From Collinsella sp. (GTDB lineage Bacteria > Actinomycetota > Coriobacteriia > Coriobacteriales > Coriobacteriaceae): 47,053 bases of DNA. The stretch's first letter is position 1, and each line of letters begins with the position of its first letter. A program made the translations under genes and the position numbers. Shown piece after piece: positions 26,005 to 33,733 of this stretch. The stretch lies in contig DXMU01000048.1 in assembly GCA_019414025.1 (NCBI GenBank), positions 1 through 47,053 of the forward strand, given 5' to 3'. The notes beneath the pieces are model-generated. The model had not been told where the DNA came from. It made no database searches and was given only the letters and a program-made list of their open reading frames with translations.

Positions 26005-26234
26005 GTGGTCAAAAAATGCCAAATGTGAGTACTGTCACCAATTTAGTAACATCAATTTTGCTACGTATGGGTGCCAAAAGTCTACATTTGTTCAAAAATT
26101 AGATGATGTAATTCCTCATAGGTCCAATAAAATAGGCTCTTTATCGATAATAAATATCGTTAGAGAGCCTATTTGACCTAAAGAATATGTGACTATCTTG
26201 GCAACAGTACTCATATTTGGCATTTTTTGTCCAC
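26005..26234. mobile_element. 230-bp AT-rich MITE-like element with 35-bp terminal inverted repeats
   Basis: The ends 26005-26039 and 26200-26234 are inverted copies (GTGGTCAAAAAATGCCAAAT against GTGGACAAAAAATGCCAAAT, continuing through GAGTACTGT), with about 4 mismatches in 35. The interior is far more AT-rich than the flanking genes and holds a second palindrome (AAATAGGCTCT / AGAGCCTATTT, 26130-26173) with a small central CGAT/ATCG stem. No transposase is encoded and target duplications are not obvious. It sits between the pepD start and the folD stop. Confidence 0.75.
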
Positions 26235-26271
26235 GGGGTATAGAGCTAACCCCTCAAACAGCCCAAAACGC

Positions 26272-27126
26272 CTATTTCGATGCGCGCTCGGCCGCCTCGA
26301 TCACGTGTTTGGCGAGGATCGCCGTCGTCACAGCGCCCACGCCGCCCGGCACGGGCGTGATGGCGTTAACGACCGGCTCCGCAGCATCAGAATCGACGTC
26401 ACCCACCAACTTGCCAGCGGCCTCGTCCCAATTAATGCCAACATCAATGATCGTCTGGCCCTCTCGAACCGCATCCACGTCAATCGTACGCGCGCGTCCA
26501 ACGGCGGCAACCACAATGTCGGCAGCACGGCACTCGGCAGCAAGGTCGTGCGTATGCGTATGGCACGTCGTCACTGTGGCATTGCGAGCCGTAAGCATGG
26601 CGGCAACGGGACGGCCAATCACCAGCGACCGACCAACGACCGCGACCTTGGCCCCATCCAGCTCAACGCCGTAATGATCCAGCAGCGCCAACACGGCTTC
26701 GGCCGTGCAAGGGACAAAGCCCTCGCCGTACCCCGAAAGCGTGGTGAGCAGCGAAGCCGGCGTCATGGAGTCAACGTCCTTGGCAGGATCGAGTGCCGCG
26801 GCAACCGAATCCTCGTCAAGGCCGGCGGGCAGCGGGCGGAACATCAGACAGCCATGAACAGCCGAATCGGTATTGATGTCCTCAATGGCCGTCAACAGCT
26901 CGTCCTGCGAAACATCGGCAGAAAGCAAAACGCGACGAGCCTCAATCCCCACTTTTTCGCAGCGCTTGAGCGCACCGCGCTCGTAGGATAGGTCGTCTTC
27001 GCGTTCACCTACACGCACGATAGCCAACGTCGGAACAACGCCCCGCTCGCGCAGGGCTGCGCAGCGAGCAGCGAGCTCCTCAGTCAAAGCGCGAGCAACG
27101 GGAGCACCCTTCAGCAGTTCAGCCAT
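26272..27126 (-). CDS. folD: FolD, methylene-THF dehydrogenase / methenyl-THF cyclohydrolase
   Basis: The bifunctional enzyme interconverts 5,10-methylene-, 5,10-methenyl- and 10-formyl-tetrahydrofolate. The 284-residue product has SYERGALKRCEKVGI (catalytic Tyr/Lys region, ~50), the Rossmann block VVGRSLVIGRPVAAML (~162) and PVPGGVGAVTTAILA near the C-terminus. The ATG at 27126 has GAGG 6 nt upstream. It begins 2 bp after the fchA stop codon, so they form a tight operon. With fhs at 37.9 kb this gives the whole formate-to-methylene-THF route in the window. Confidence 0.96.
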   Translation of the reverse strand: MAELLKGAPVARALTEELAARCAALRERGVVPTLAIVRVGEREDDLSYERGALKRCEKVGIEARRVLLSADVSQDELLTAIEDINTDSAVHGCLMFRPLPAGLDEDSVAAALDPAKDVDSMTPASLLTTLSGYGEGFVPCTAEAVLALLDHYGVELDGAKVAVVGRSLVIGRPVAAMLTARNATVTTCHTHTHDLAAECRAADIVVAAVGRARTIDVDAVREGQTIIDVGINWDEAAGKLVGDVDSDAAEPVVNAITPVPGGVGAVTTAILAKHVIEAAERASK

Positions 27127-27128
27127 GG

Positions 27129-27761
27129 CTATCCTCTCTTCCTTGCAGCGTCGGCGGCGCGGCGCGCCAGCGCATCGGCGCGCGGCAACCACGTGTCGAG
27201 CAACTCATCACACGCCGTCTCGAGCTCCTCGGCACGAGCGCGATCCTTCATAGACGTGGTGTTCGCAAAGAGCGTCAAGCTCGCGCCCTGCATAGCAGAA
27301 CGGCAGAACACGGCGCCGCACGCCACATCGGACAGCAGCTGACGCGAACCCTTGTCGGCCATGTCCTCGAGCAGCGCCAGTGCACGCCCGCAGGCATCCA
27401 TAATGCGATACGGCGGCATAGCGGCCACATGCAGCGCGTCCTGAATCGCGGTCGCTCGAGCCGGATCGCCACGCGGAATACCGTACGCCGCGGACACCTG
27501 CCCATAGGCACGAACGTCCTCGGCAACCAACTCGACAAGCTCCTGGGCCAGCTCATCAGCCTGGGCAAATGCGCGCGTCAGGTCATCCGCGCGATCGGCA
27601 AGCGCAGGATTGGTCGCGCCGTAGCGCGCGACCATCCCGCACAGCGAGGCGCCCAGCGCACCCACAAAGGCGCTCGCGCTGCCACCGCCGGGAACCGGCT
27701 CGCGTGCGGCAAGTGCCTCGGCAAACTCTCGACAGGTTTTATCCATCATCTCTTGGCTCAT
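27129..27761 (-). CDS. fchA: Methenyl-THF cyclohydrolase / formimino-THF cyclodeaminase family
   Basis: A 210-residue helical protein of the FTCD-C/FchA family, which either opens methenyl-THF to 10-formyl-THF or removes ammonia from formimino-THF during histidine or purine breakdown. The signature EPVPGGGSASAFVGALGASL lies at ~20-40 and the folate-binding helices follow. The ATG at 27761 has GAAGGTG upstream. It lies directly ahead of folD; since FolD also has cyclohydrolase activity, the pair suggests either extra flux or the deaminase reaction. No hutI/hutH-type genes are adjacent, so the direction is unresolved. Confidence 0.92.
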   Translation of the reverse strand: MSQEMMDKTCREFAEALAAREPVPGGGSASAFVGALGASLCGMVARYGATNPALADRADDLTRAFAQADELAQELVELVAEDVRAYGQVSAAYGIPRGDPARATAIQDALHVAAMPPYRIMDACGRALALLEDMADKGSRQLLSDVACGAVFCRSAMQGASLTLFANTTSMKDRARAEELETACDELLDTWLPRADALARRAADAARKRG

Positions 27762-27789
27762 ACGCACGCACCTTCAAGTCATATACATC

Positions 27790-27811
27790 GGTCAGGCGGC
27801 AACCGCCGACC
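27790..27811 (-). promoter_or_regulatory. Leader hairpin upstream of fchA
   Basis: GGTCGGCGGTTGCCGCCTGA plus CC on the minus strand folds into a tight stem (GGCGG/CCGCC with flanking GGT/ACC) in the untranslated leader, ~29 nt before the start codon. It may affect translation or mRNA stability. I do not see enough of a ZTP or THF riboswitch to call one. Confidence 0.4.
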
Positions 27812-27838
27812 AACCGCATCGAACACGTAATGGTGCTA

Positions 27839-27867
27839 AGTCTAGCCCATAAGCACATGGGCGTCAG
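27839..27867 (-). promoter_or_regulatory. fchA-folD promoter with a palindrome filling the spacer
   Basis: On the minus strand CTGACG (27867-27862) and TAGACT (27844-27839) lie 17 bp apart as -35 and -10. The spacer is almost exactly the inverted repeat GCCCAT-GTGCTT-ATGGGC (27845-27862). An operator between -35 and -10 would let a dimeric repressor, or a MerR-type activator, control the operon. Confidence 0.5.
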
Positions 27868-27922
27868 CGCACCTGGCCATCGCGGATTTCTATGACGAAC
27901 GATAGGCCATGCCAACGCAAAC

Positions 27923-27940
27923 ATGGGACACATGGCCCAC
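27923..27940 (+). promoter_or_regulatory. 18-bp motif shared by both lipoprotein upstream regions (copy 1)
   Basis: ATGGGACACATGGCCCAC, identical to 28876-28893. It lies 198 bp before the first lipoprotein gene, contains the inverted TGGG/CCCA ends and is a candidate regulator site. The rest of 27868-28138 holds a GCCCC/GGGGC hairpin near 27991-28006 and no gene I can support. Confidence 0.45.
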
Positions 27941-28138
27941 GTTTCGAGACTCCCGGGCAGCGGCAACTGGGGCATACATATAGGTAAGGAGCCCCATGTT
28001 GGGGCAACGCTCATCACGGCACCGGACGACGAATGGAGGAATCACCGCACAGCAAACAAAGTCATCATGTGCACGCGCAACCGCCGCCCCAGCGATCCGC
28101 GGCACACGATGTCCCTGGCAGACAAGGAGGACGCCACC

Positions 28139-28738
28139 ATGAAGAAAAAGACCCTATCAATCCTTTCCCTTTGCATCGCCCTCTTTGCCGCATTTGCCCT
28201 TGTCGGCTGCGGCGGGAACGCATCGGGCGGGGGCAGCAGCGCATCCAAGAGCGAGGGCAAGGAAAAGGCCCCCGTCGCCAAGAAGACCGACTTTATCTGG
28301 TTTAAGGTCGAGATGCCCGAGGGCGTCGGCGTAAGCGACTCCGCCGGCAAGAATGCCGACAGGGTCCAGCTCACCTTCCCCGAGAACGAGAACACCACGG
28401 TTGACCGTTTCATCCCCGTTTGGGAAGAGAAGATGACGGCAGAAGAGGCTCTTGCCGATGAAGGTCGAAAGAGTAGCATGTTCCAGTGGGAAGTTGGCGA
28501 CCCCGTCGAGTACAACGGCAGGACATGGCTCACTGGAACGTGCAAGGACAATGGCGGTACTTATACCTACCTCTTTACCGACGTCGACACGGGAAGCATC
28601 TACATCATGATTAGGAACGTCGACCTTCACGTGAAAGAAGCCGAGGCGCTCCTCAACTCCATTGAGTTCCCCGACGACATGAAGGAAGCCGTGAAAGAGG
28701 CGCGCGGCGTCGAGATTTCGAGTATCGAAATCAAGTAG
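28139..28738 (+). CDS. Lipoprotein, tandem paralogue 1
   Basis: A 199-residue secreted lipoprotein. The signal peptide MKKKTLSILSLCIALF.. ends in the lipobox LVGC (Cys ~23), followed by a Gly/Ser/Lys linker and a globular domain from ~50 that opens TDFIWFKVEMPEGV. The domain is about 40-50% identical by eye to the next gene's, including DRFIPV, EYNGRTW and TDVDTGSIYI. No family is recognised; the fold is probably a small beta-rich domain. The ATG at 28139 has AAGGAGG 7 nt upstream. A terminator follows. Confidence 0.88.
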   Translation: MKKKTLSILSLCIALFAAFALVGCGGNASGGGSSASKSEGKEKAPVAKKTDFIWFKVEMPEGVGVSDSAGKNADRVQLTFPENENTTVDRFIPVWEEKMTAEEALADEGRKSSMFQWEVGDPVEYNGRTWLTGTCKDNGGTYTYLFTDVDTGSIYIMIRNVDLHVKEAEALLNSIEFPDDMKEAVKEARGVEISSIEIK

Positions 28739-28793
28739 CAAGGGTTCATGCACGTCCGCACACACACCATTAAAGGTGCAGGCACCTAATCCC

Positions 28794-28829
28794 GGGGAGG
28801 ACCGACAACATCGGCCCTCCCCTCTTTTT
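28794..28829 (+). terminator. Intrinsic terminator after lipoprotein 1
   Basis: GGGGAGGACCGA and TCGGCCCTCCCC pair with a single mismatch around CAACA, followed by TCTTTTTG. Confidence 0.9.
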
Positions 28830-28875
28830 GTTCAACAAAACATTGCAACTTATCGGCGCAAATCCAGCCTCCAGA

Positions 28876-28893
28876 ATGGGACACATGGCCCAC
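28876..28893 (+). promoter_or_regulatory. 18-bp motif shared by both lipoprotein upstream regions (copy 2)
   Basis: An exact second copy of the motif at 27923-27940, 73 bp before the second lipoprotein start. Flanking sequence is not otherwise conserved at the same level, which suggests selection on the motif or a common promoter part. Confidence 0.45.
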
Positions 28894-28966
28894 CCGAACG
28901 AGCCGCTCGCGCGTACAGTAAAGGCAGGTAATCCATGGGCGGTTACAGATCGAGGAGGACACGACC

Positions 28967-29560
28967 ATGAAAAAGAAGGCCTTTGCGATTCTCACCCTCT
29001 GCATCAGTCTCTTTGCCGCAGTTGCCCTGGTGGGTTGTGGCGGAAGCGGTGGCGCTACCGGCAGCGGCGGTGGTGGCGGCGCGGAAAAGCCAGCCGTGGA
29101 TATGAGGACCGACTTCATTTGGTTTAAGGTCGAGGTCCCCGAGGGCGTCGAGATCACCGACGTTGCCGGCGACACGGTCGACAAGGCCCAGTTTAAGTTC
29201 ACCGAGAGCGAGCACGCCAGCGACCGCTTCATCCCCGTCTTCGACTCTGACAAGAACGCCGACGAGCTGTTCGACTACGAGGCCAAGTGGAAGACCGACT
29301 TTGAGTGGACCGAGATTGATCCCGTCAAGTACAACGGCAAGTCCTGGCGCAACGCTTCCTACACGCACACGGGCGGTGTGACGACCGAGTACTTCACCGA
29401 CGTTGACGGCGGCAGCGTGTACGTGCGCATCGACAACGTCGAGGAGCACAAGGATGCCGTCGAGACCATGATGAAGTCTCTGGAATTTGCCGACGACATC
29501 GCCAAGGCCAAGACCGAGGCCATGGACGTCAAGCTCGACGATATCGAGATCAAGCGCTAA
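28967..29560 (+). CDS. Lipoprotein, tandem paralogue 2
   Basis: A 197-residue secreted lipoprotein: signal peptide with lipobox LVGC (Cys ~24), Gly-rich linker, and a domain opening TDFIWFKVEVPEGVEI that matches the preceding gene. Shared blocks are DRFIPVF, VKYNGKSW, YFTDVDGGSVYV and a C-terminal DDIEIK. GAGGAGG lies 8-9 nt before the ATG. Each copy has its own upstream region and terminator, so they can be expressed separately. Function unknown; a surface-exposed binding role is possible. Confidence 0.88.
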   Translation: MKKKAFAILTLCISLFAAVALVGCGGSGGATGSGGGGGAEKPAVDMRTDFIWFKVEVPEGVEITDVAGDTVDKAQFKFTESEHASDRFIPVFDSDKNADELFDYEAKWKTDFEWTEIDPVKYNGKSWRNASYTHTGGVTTEYFTDVDGGSVYVRIDNVEEHKDAVETMMKSLEFADDIAKAKTEAMDVKLDDIEIKR

Positions 29561-29630
29561 GCGACTCGCGAGCGCAACGGGAAACACGAGCGCAGTTCAA
29601 ACAAGCGACGGTACCCCAGCGCTTCGTACT

Positions 29631-29662
29631 AAGGGAGGGCCGGCTCGCCGGCCCTCCCTTTC
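29631..29662 (+). terminator. Intrinsic terminator after lipoprotein 2
   Basis: AAGGGAGGGCCGGC and GCCGGCCCTCCCTT form a perfect 14-bp stem with a 2-nt centre, followed by TC and TT. Confidence 0.88.
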
Positions 29663-29864
29663 TTATGCCGATAGCCGACGAACGCGAGGGTGCCGGGCGG
29701 CAAAACCACCCCCAGCGCGGTAGCAGCACAAATAGACAAGCACCCCAACGCGTCCGTCCACCGTTTTATTGCGCCGCGCAGACAATTAAACCTGCATCTT
29801 TAAACATCTGGGCAGTATAGTGACCAAAATGAGCGCACAGCCGCACCTTGCGAACGGAGGAGTT

Positions 29865-32336
29865 ATGACCGAACACCATGCCATCAGCCGCCGAGCATTT
29901 ACGCTGGGCTTAGGTCTTGCGGCGCTGTCGCCGCTTGCAAGCCTGCCAGAAACCGCGGCACCGGGCATTCCCCTGCGAGCGGCATTTGCAGACGACACGC
30001 CCAAACCGGCGGAGCACCTCGGTAATTTCGTCATTCGCCTTCGCCCCGCGGGCTATTTTCGCACTGCAAGCGTCAACCAAGACGGCAACGTTCGCGGCAA
30101 CGTCTGCCACCTGTTTAATGACGGCACGTCCAACAAGCTCATCCTTGAGAACGTAACGACCAAGAATGACGATACAAACTGGCATGCTATCCGCACCTTG
30201 CTCAATTTCGAAGAGCATAAAAAGACGGGCTACAGCATTTGGTCGGTCGACGACGACTCGGACAAAGATGGAAAGGTCATCCACGTATGGGGCGGCGAGT
30301 ATGACAACAAGCCCAGCCGCGCTTTTGCTTTCGAGCGCCAGGAAAACGGAACCTACATCATCCGAGACCGCACAAACGAGAAAAAAGACATTAATTACCT
30401 GGCAATAGAAAAGGACGGCAAAGACCAAGACAACAACAAGATCTGCCATAAGAGAAAGAGCATTCCGTGGGAGCTCGAACTTGTCGGTTACGACATGAAA
30501 AAGAACGATGCCACGGTTAGCAGCCTCGACTGGATCACGTACAGCAGCTACGTCGATGGGCCATGTTGGATGAAATACGTCGACAACAACAAGTTCCTCG
30601 ACGAACTGAGCATCCCGGGCACGCACGATTCGGGCACCTGCAGCGTGGACAACGACACCGAGCCCCAATCCTCCCAAGCAAAATGCCAGCAGGATTACAT
30701 CCCCACGCAGCTGCTCGAAGGCGTTCGCTATTTTGATATTCGACTCGGAAAGGGTGAGAACCCCGGCATCGACCACGGAGCTTGTTACCTGCTCAAAAAG
30801 GACGGGAACTTTATGCATCTCTCCGATGTCATCGGGTACTTCAATACGTTTTTGAGCGAAAACCCAACAGAAGCGCTCATCATGCTCGTGTCGCGAGGCA
30901 ATGACGAGGCTACCGACGAAAGCCTCACGACGGCCTTGGGCAAGGTTTTTGATGAGAACCCCGACCTGTTCTACACATCGAGCCGTATCCCCACGCTGGG
31001 CGAGGTGCGCGGAAAGATCGTCCTGCTGCGTCGGTTTGGGCTCGCCGGCAACAGCGTAAGCAGCCACACATGGGGCCTCGACCTCACCCAATGGGACAAC
31101 AAAATCGCAGCACACACCGACAGCACCTCTATGTGTCTCGTTCGAGACGAGCGGGGCTTTGAAGCCGTGGGGAAAACGGGTGACGAAGAGCCCTATTGCA
31201 CCAAGGTATACGCCCAGGACCATTACGAATGCACAGGAACCGACAAAATCGGCTGGGTCGATATGGCGCTGCAGGAGACAACCAAGCTCGCCCGCATCAT
31301 GGTGGACGTCGAGGGCAATGACGGGGCCAAGGTAAAGGTCCTGGAACACAGCTGGTGTATCAACTACACTAGCTGCACGAACTACAAGCAAGGAAGCAAT
31401 CCTTTTACCGCAGCACGAGTGGTCAACGAGCATCTATACAAGAGCCAGTATATAAACAGCACCGGAAATGAGAGCACAAAGGAGGACTGCCTCAAGCACA
31501 TTGGCATCATTGCGTCCGACTTTGTCGATGCGGCACTGGCCCGAAGCATCTACCAGCGCAATTACGATGCGAAGCACAAGCAGACCGTTTCGTACTACCT
31601 CCCGACCCGTATACGCATGACATACGGCGACTCGTTGAGCGACGCCTCACTCCAGGATGGAAAGACCGTTGGCGAGGGTCGTTTCCGCCTTGTCGACAGC
31701 AGTAACGTACTCAGCGTGGCGGCTTCGGGCAACACGTTTGCTATCGAATACGTGGATGTCGACGCCCTGGGCAACGAGACCGTTACGGAACTGCAGGGTT
31801 CCGTGCCCATCGATATCGACCCGCGCGCACTGACGCCCCACTTTGAAGGGCTCGAAGGCCTTAAGGCCGGTGAGGATGTGCGCGCCAAGGTCACGGCGCC
31901 GCTCGACGGCAAGCTCGAAAACGATGCTTGCACGGCCCAGCTCGAGTTTATGCACGATGCAAACGGCGCTCCGGGCACGGCAATGGCCGAGGGCGAGGCA
32001 TTTACCGCAGGGACGTACTGGGTGCGCGCGAAAGGCCTTTTGGGCGACGCGGCGCAAAACTACAAGCTTGCTAATGACGGAGCCGCGAGCTTTACCGTGA
32101 CGGCTTCGGGCAACGCAGGCGCTACGGACACCGGCGACGGCAACGGCACCAACGCAGGCGGCGCCGACAAGAACGACAAGGGCAACAAGCGCAAGGGCTC
32201 AGGCGAAAAGCTTGCCGGCACAGGCGACAACTCTGGCATTGCCGCCGGGCTCGCTGCCGCCGCCGTGGCGACAACGGTCGCCGGCGCGGCGATGCTTGCC
32301 AGTGACGGTGAAAACAACGAGGACGTTGTCGAATAG
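29865..32336 (+). CDS. Tat-exported PI-PLC X-domain surface protein
   Basis: An 823-residue protein related to phosphatidylinositol-specific phospholipase C, which cleaves PI or glycosyl-PI head groups. The N-terminus has a twin-arginine signal (SRRAFTLGLGLAAL, ~8-21). Residues ~45-205 look like a beta-trefoil or carbohydrate-binding domain. The X domain begins near 245: LSIPGTHDSGT carries the first catalytic His (~255), GVRYFDIRL follows, and DHG (~302) carries the second. Residues ~590-770 are beta-rich repeats. LAGTG at ~782, a hydrophobic helix and a short acidic tail resemble a class E sortase (LAXTG) signal, although the tail lacks the usual basic residues. CGGAGGAG precedes the ATG at 29865. 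A host GPI or PI substrate is inference. Confidence 0.9.
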   Translation: MTEHHAISRRAFTLGLGLAALSPLASLPETAAPGIPLRAAFADDTPKPAEHLGNFVIRLRPAGYFRTASVNQDGNVRGNVCHLFNDGTSNKLILENVTTKNDDTNWHAIRTLLNFEEHKKTGYSIWSVDDDSDKDGKVIHVWGGEYDNKPSRAFAFERQENGTYIIRDRTNEKKDINYLAIEKDGKDQDNNKICHKRKSIPWELELVGYDMKKNDATVSSLDWITYSSYVDGPCWMKYVDNNKFLDELSIPGTHDSGTCSVDNDTEPQSSQAKCQQDYIPTQLLEGVRYFDIRLGKGENPGIDHGACYLLKKDGNFMHLSDVIGYFNTFLSENPTEALIMLVSRGNDEATDESLTTALGKVFDENPDLFYTSSRIPTLGEVRGKIVLLRRFGLAGNSVSSHTWGLDLTQWDNKIAAHTDSTSMCLVRDERGFEAVGKTGDEEPYCTKVYAQDHYECTGTDKIGWVDMALQETTKLARIMVDVEGNDGAKVKVLEHSWCINYTSCTNYKQGSNPFTAARVVNEHLYKSQYINSTGNESTKEDCLKHIGIIASDFVDAALARSIYQRNYDAKHKQTVSYYLPTRIRMTYGDSLSDASLQDGKTVGEGRFRLVDSSNVLSVAASGNTFAIEYVDVDALGNETVTELQGSVPIDIDPRALTPHFEGLEGLKAGEDVRAKVTAPLDGKLENDACTAQLEFMHDANGAPGTAMAEGEAFTAGTYWVRAKGLLGDAAQNYKLANDGAASFTVTASGNAGATDTGDGNGTNAGGADKNDKGNKRKGSGEKLAGTGDNSGIAAGLAAAAVATTVAGAAMLASDGENNEDVVE

Positions 32337-32365
32337 GCAAGCCGGCCTTTTAGACACATCGACTC

Positions 32366-32405
32366 AATCGGGGGCGCAGAACACCGTTCTGTGCCCCCGA
32401 TTTTT
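32366..32405 (+). terminator. Intrinsic terminator after the PI-PLC-like gene
   Basis: AATCGGGGGCGCAGAAC and GTTCTGTGCCCCCGATT pair over 17 bp with one G-T wobble around ACC, followed by TTT. It lies between two convergent genes. Confidence 0.9.
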
Positions 32406-32430
32406 ACCTTGGCCCGAACGCCGCTATCGG

Positions 32431-32700
32431 CTACATCACCATGTTCAGCGCGTTAACAAACTCCTGGGCCTTCGCACGGCTGTTCAGGCTAAAGACGCAA
32501 GCGGTCAACAGACGATTGCGCAGAAAAACATCGCGGCCTTTGATTCTATTGACGCCCGTAATGTCCTTAAGATAAACAATCTCGGTGTGCTTGCCGCCAA
32601 AAGTGCCCTTCTTGAGTACCTCAATGCGGTTAGGGTAGATCTTGACGTCTTTATACCTACCCGAACCTTTGTCCTGGAATAGCAGCGTGTTGTTGTCCAT
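32431..32700 (-). CDS. Small PH-like domain protein
   Basis: An 89-residue soluble protein. The pattern of short strands (TLLFQDK, DVKIYPNRIEVLKK, TEIVYLKDITGVNR, RNRLLTACVFSL) closing with one amphipathic helix (AKAQEFVNALNMVM) is that of a bacterial PH-like domain. The ATG at 32700 is chosen because GGGAG lies 9 nt upstream; the open frame extends further without a ribosome site. Such small PH-like proteins are common in Actinobacteria and Firmicutes without known function. Transcribed alone. Confidence 0.8.
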   Translation of the reverse strand: MDNNTLLFQDKGSGRYKDVKIYPNRIEVLKKGTFGGKHTEIVYLKDITGVNRIKGRDVFLRNRLLTACVFSLNSRAKAQEFVNALNMVM

Positions 32701-32900
32701 ACACGTCACTCCCGTGGGGTTCGCTAAAACTGTCTCTATGGCCACATTTTAGTCACCGCAAGGCCCCATGCAAAGGTGCCAGACAGCAAAGCAATTCGTG
32801 TCCGCGCGAGGCTTTAAGATAGACATAATCGGCTGCATCGATGCGACTGGAATATTCTAGGAGCACGCCTCGTATTATTCGCCATTAGAGGAGATCTTAC

Positions 32901-33257
32901 CTGGTTTACGTATGGGAATTCGAGTTCTTTGATTCGGACGGCATTGAACTTCCCGTGCCAGACTTCGGACATGAGCCGCGACACGGCGGCAAGATTGTCG
33001 CTGTAGCCGTCAGCCGCGAACTCGACGACATTCCCGCCGTCACCGCAGCGGATGCCGCGCGCATGCTCGGTGTTAGCTTAGCACGGGTGTCACAACTGCT
33101 AAATGCAGGACTACTGGATTCATGGAAGGATGGCACCAAGCGCATGATGTCCAAAGCCTCCATCGAGGCACGACTCGCCAATGCACCAAGGGTGGGACGC
33201 CCCAAAGAGGCCCCGTTGCCGTGTAAGGCAATGCCGCTGTGGACTTTCATCACCTGA
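32901..33257 (+). CDS. Small helix-turn-helix protein, possibly CTG-initiated
   Basis: A 118-residue protein. An N-terminal strand-rich segment (VYVWEFEFFDSDGIELPVPD) precedes a helix-turn-helix at ~50-80 (TAADAARMLGVSLARVSQLL, then AGLLDSW) of the excisionase/MerR-like kind, followed by a basic GRPK tail. GAGGAG at 32888-32893 lies 7 nt before a CTG at 32901, and no ATG, GTG or TTG falls between the in-frame TAG at 32886 and the GTG at 32955. Either translation starts at CTG, keeping the N-terminal segment, or at GTG 32955 (100 residues) without a good ribosome site. Probably a DNA-binding protein. Confidence 0.75.
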   Translation: MVYVWEFEFFDSDGIELPVPDFGHEPRHGGKIVAVAVSRELDDIPAVTAADAARMLGVSLARVSQLLNAGLLDSWKDGTKRMMSKASIEARLANAPRVGRPKEAPLPCKAMPLWTFIT

Positions 33258-33277
33258 CATGCATGGCAGCCAGGAAC

Positions 33278-33310
33278 GCTCGATTCGGGACTCACTGCGC
33301 CCCGAATCGA
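33278..33310 (+). terminator. Hairpin after the HTH gene
   Basis: CTCGATTCGGG and CCCGAATCGAG form a perfect 11-bp stem with an 11-nt loop, 21 bp after the stop codon. No T-run follows, so terminator function is uncertain. Confidence 0.5.
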
Positions 33311-33591
33311 GTTGGGCCCATTGCTGCAGGCTGATTCGCATCCCCGATCCCAAGAAGACAGAAGCGCCACTTGCTTCGTTGAGCCCCAACATCCGACCCC
33401 GGCTCCCCCTCGTATCCCCAGCGGCATTTCAACTCCAGGATATGTCGCGATCATGCCCGGTCATCCATGCAAATGGACACCACTCTAACACTGGGGTCAG
33501 ATATCCCCCGCTGCGGCGTATAGGGTAAAATCTTGTCTGCCGCGGAATCCGCCTGCGGGCAACGCTCCGATCTCCGATTGGGGTGAAGCCT
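33311..33591. other. Gene-free stretch before the 30-residue ORF
   Basis: No supported gene. The right part holds GGGTCAGATATCCC near 33495-33508, a possible -10 (TAAAAT, 33526-33531) without a matching -35, and a GCGGAATCCGC-type stem at ~33542-33553. These could form the leader of the small ORF at 33592. Confidence 0.4.
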
Positions 33592-33684
33592 ATGAACTTG
33601 TTTCTTGAAATCCTGCGCCTCTCGATGTATGTGACCGGCATTGCCCGGAACCTCTACTCGCTCTGGCGGGAATATAAGCAGTAA
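33592..33684 (+). CDS. 30-residue hydrophobic small ORF
   Basis: Encodes MNLFLEILRLSMYVTG then IARNLYSLWREYKQ and TAA. The first ~20 residues can form an amphipathic or membrane-lying helix rich in Leu, Met and Tyr; the tail is charged. TTGGGGTGAAG ends ~4 nt before the ATG as a ribosome site, and a strong intrinsic terminator follows 24 bp after the stop. A possible -10 lies ~60 bp upstream. The compact promoter-ORF-terminator layout suggests a real small membrane peptide, for example a toxin-like or regulatory peptide, but no family is recognised. Confidence 0.5.
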   Translation: MNLFLEILRLSMYVTGIARNLYSLWREYKQ

Positions 33685-33707
33685 CGGATAGCGAAGGGAG
33701 TCATAGA

Positions 33708-33733
33708 AAAGGGTCGGTTGCAGCCGACCCTTT
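33708..33733 (+). terminator. Intrinsic terminator after the 30-residue ORF
   Basis: AAAGGGTCGG and CCGACCCTTT form a perfect 10-bp stem with loop TTGCAG; it can act in both directions. The 220 bp from here to 33954 contain nothing I can support beyond a weak GGCAGC/GCTGCC stem near 33882-33907. Confidence 0.8.

Noticed and set aside
27768..27838. ZTP or THF riboswitch ahead of fchA-folD
   Set aside because: Gene context fits and a GGCGG/CCGCC stem is present, but the conserved ZTP core (CCGCCTGGGCA) and THF core sequences are not found.
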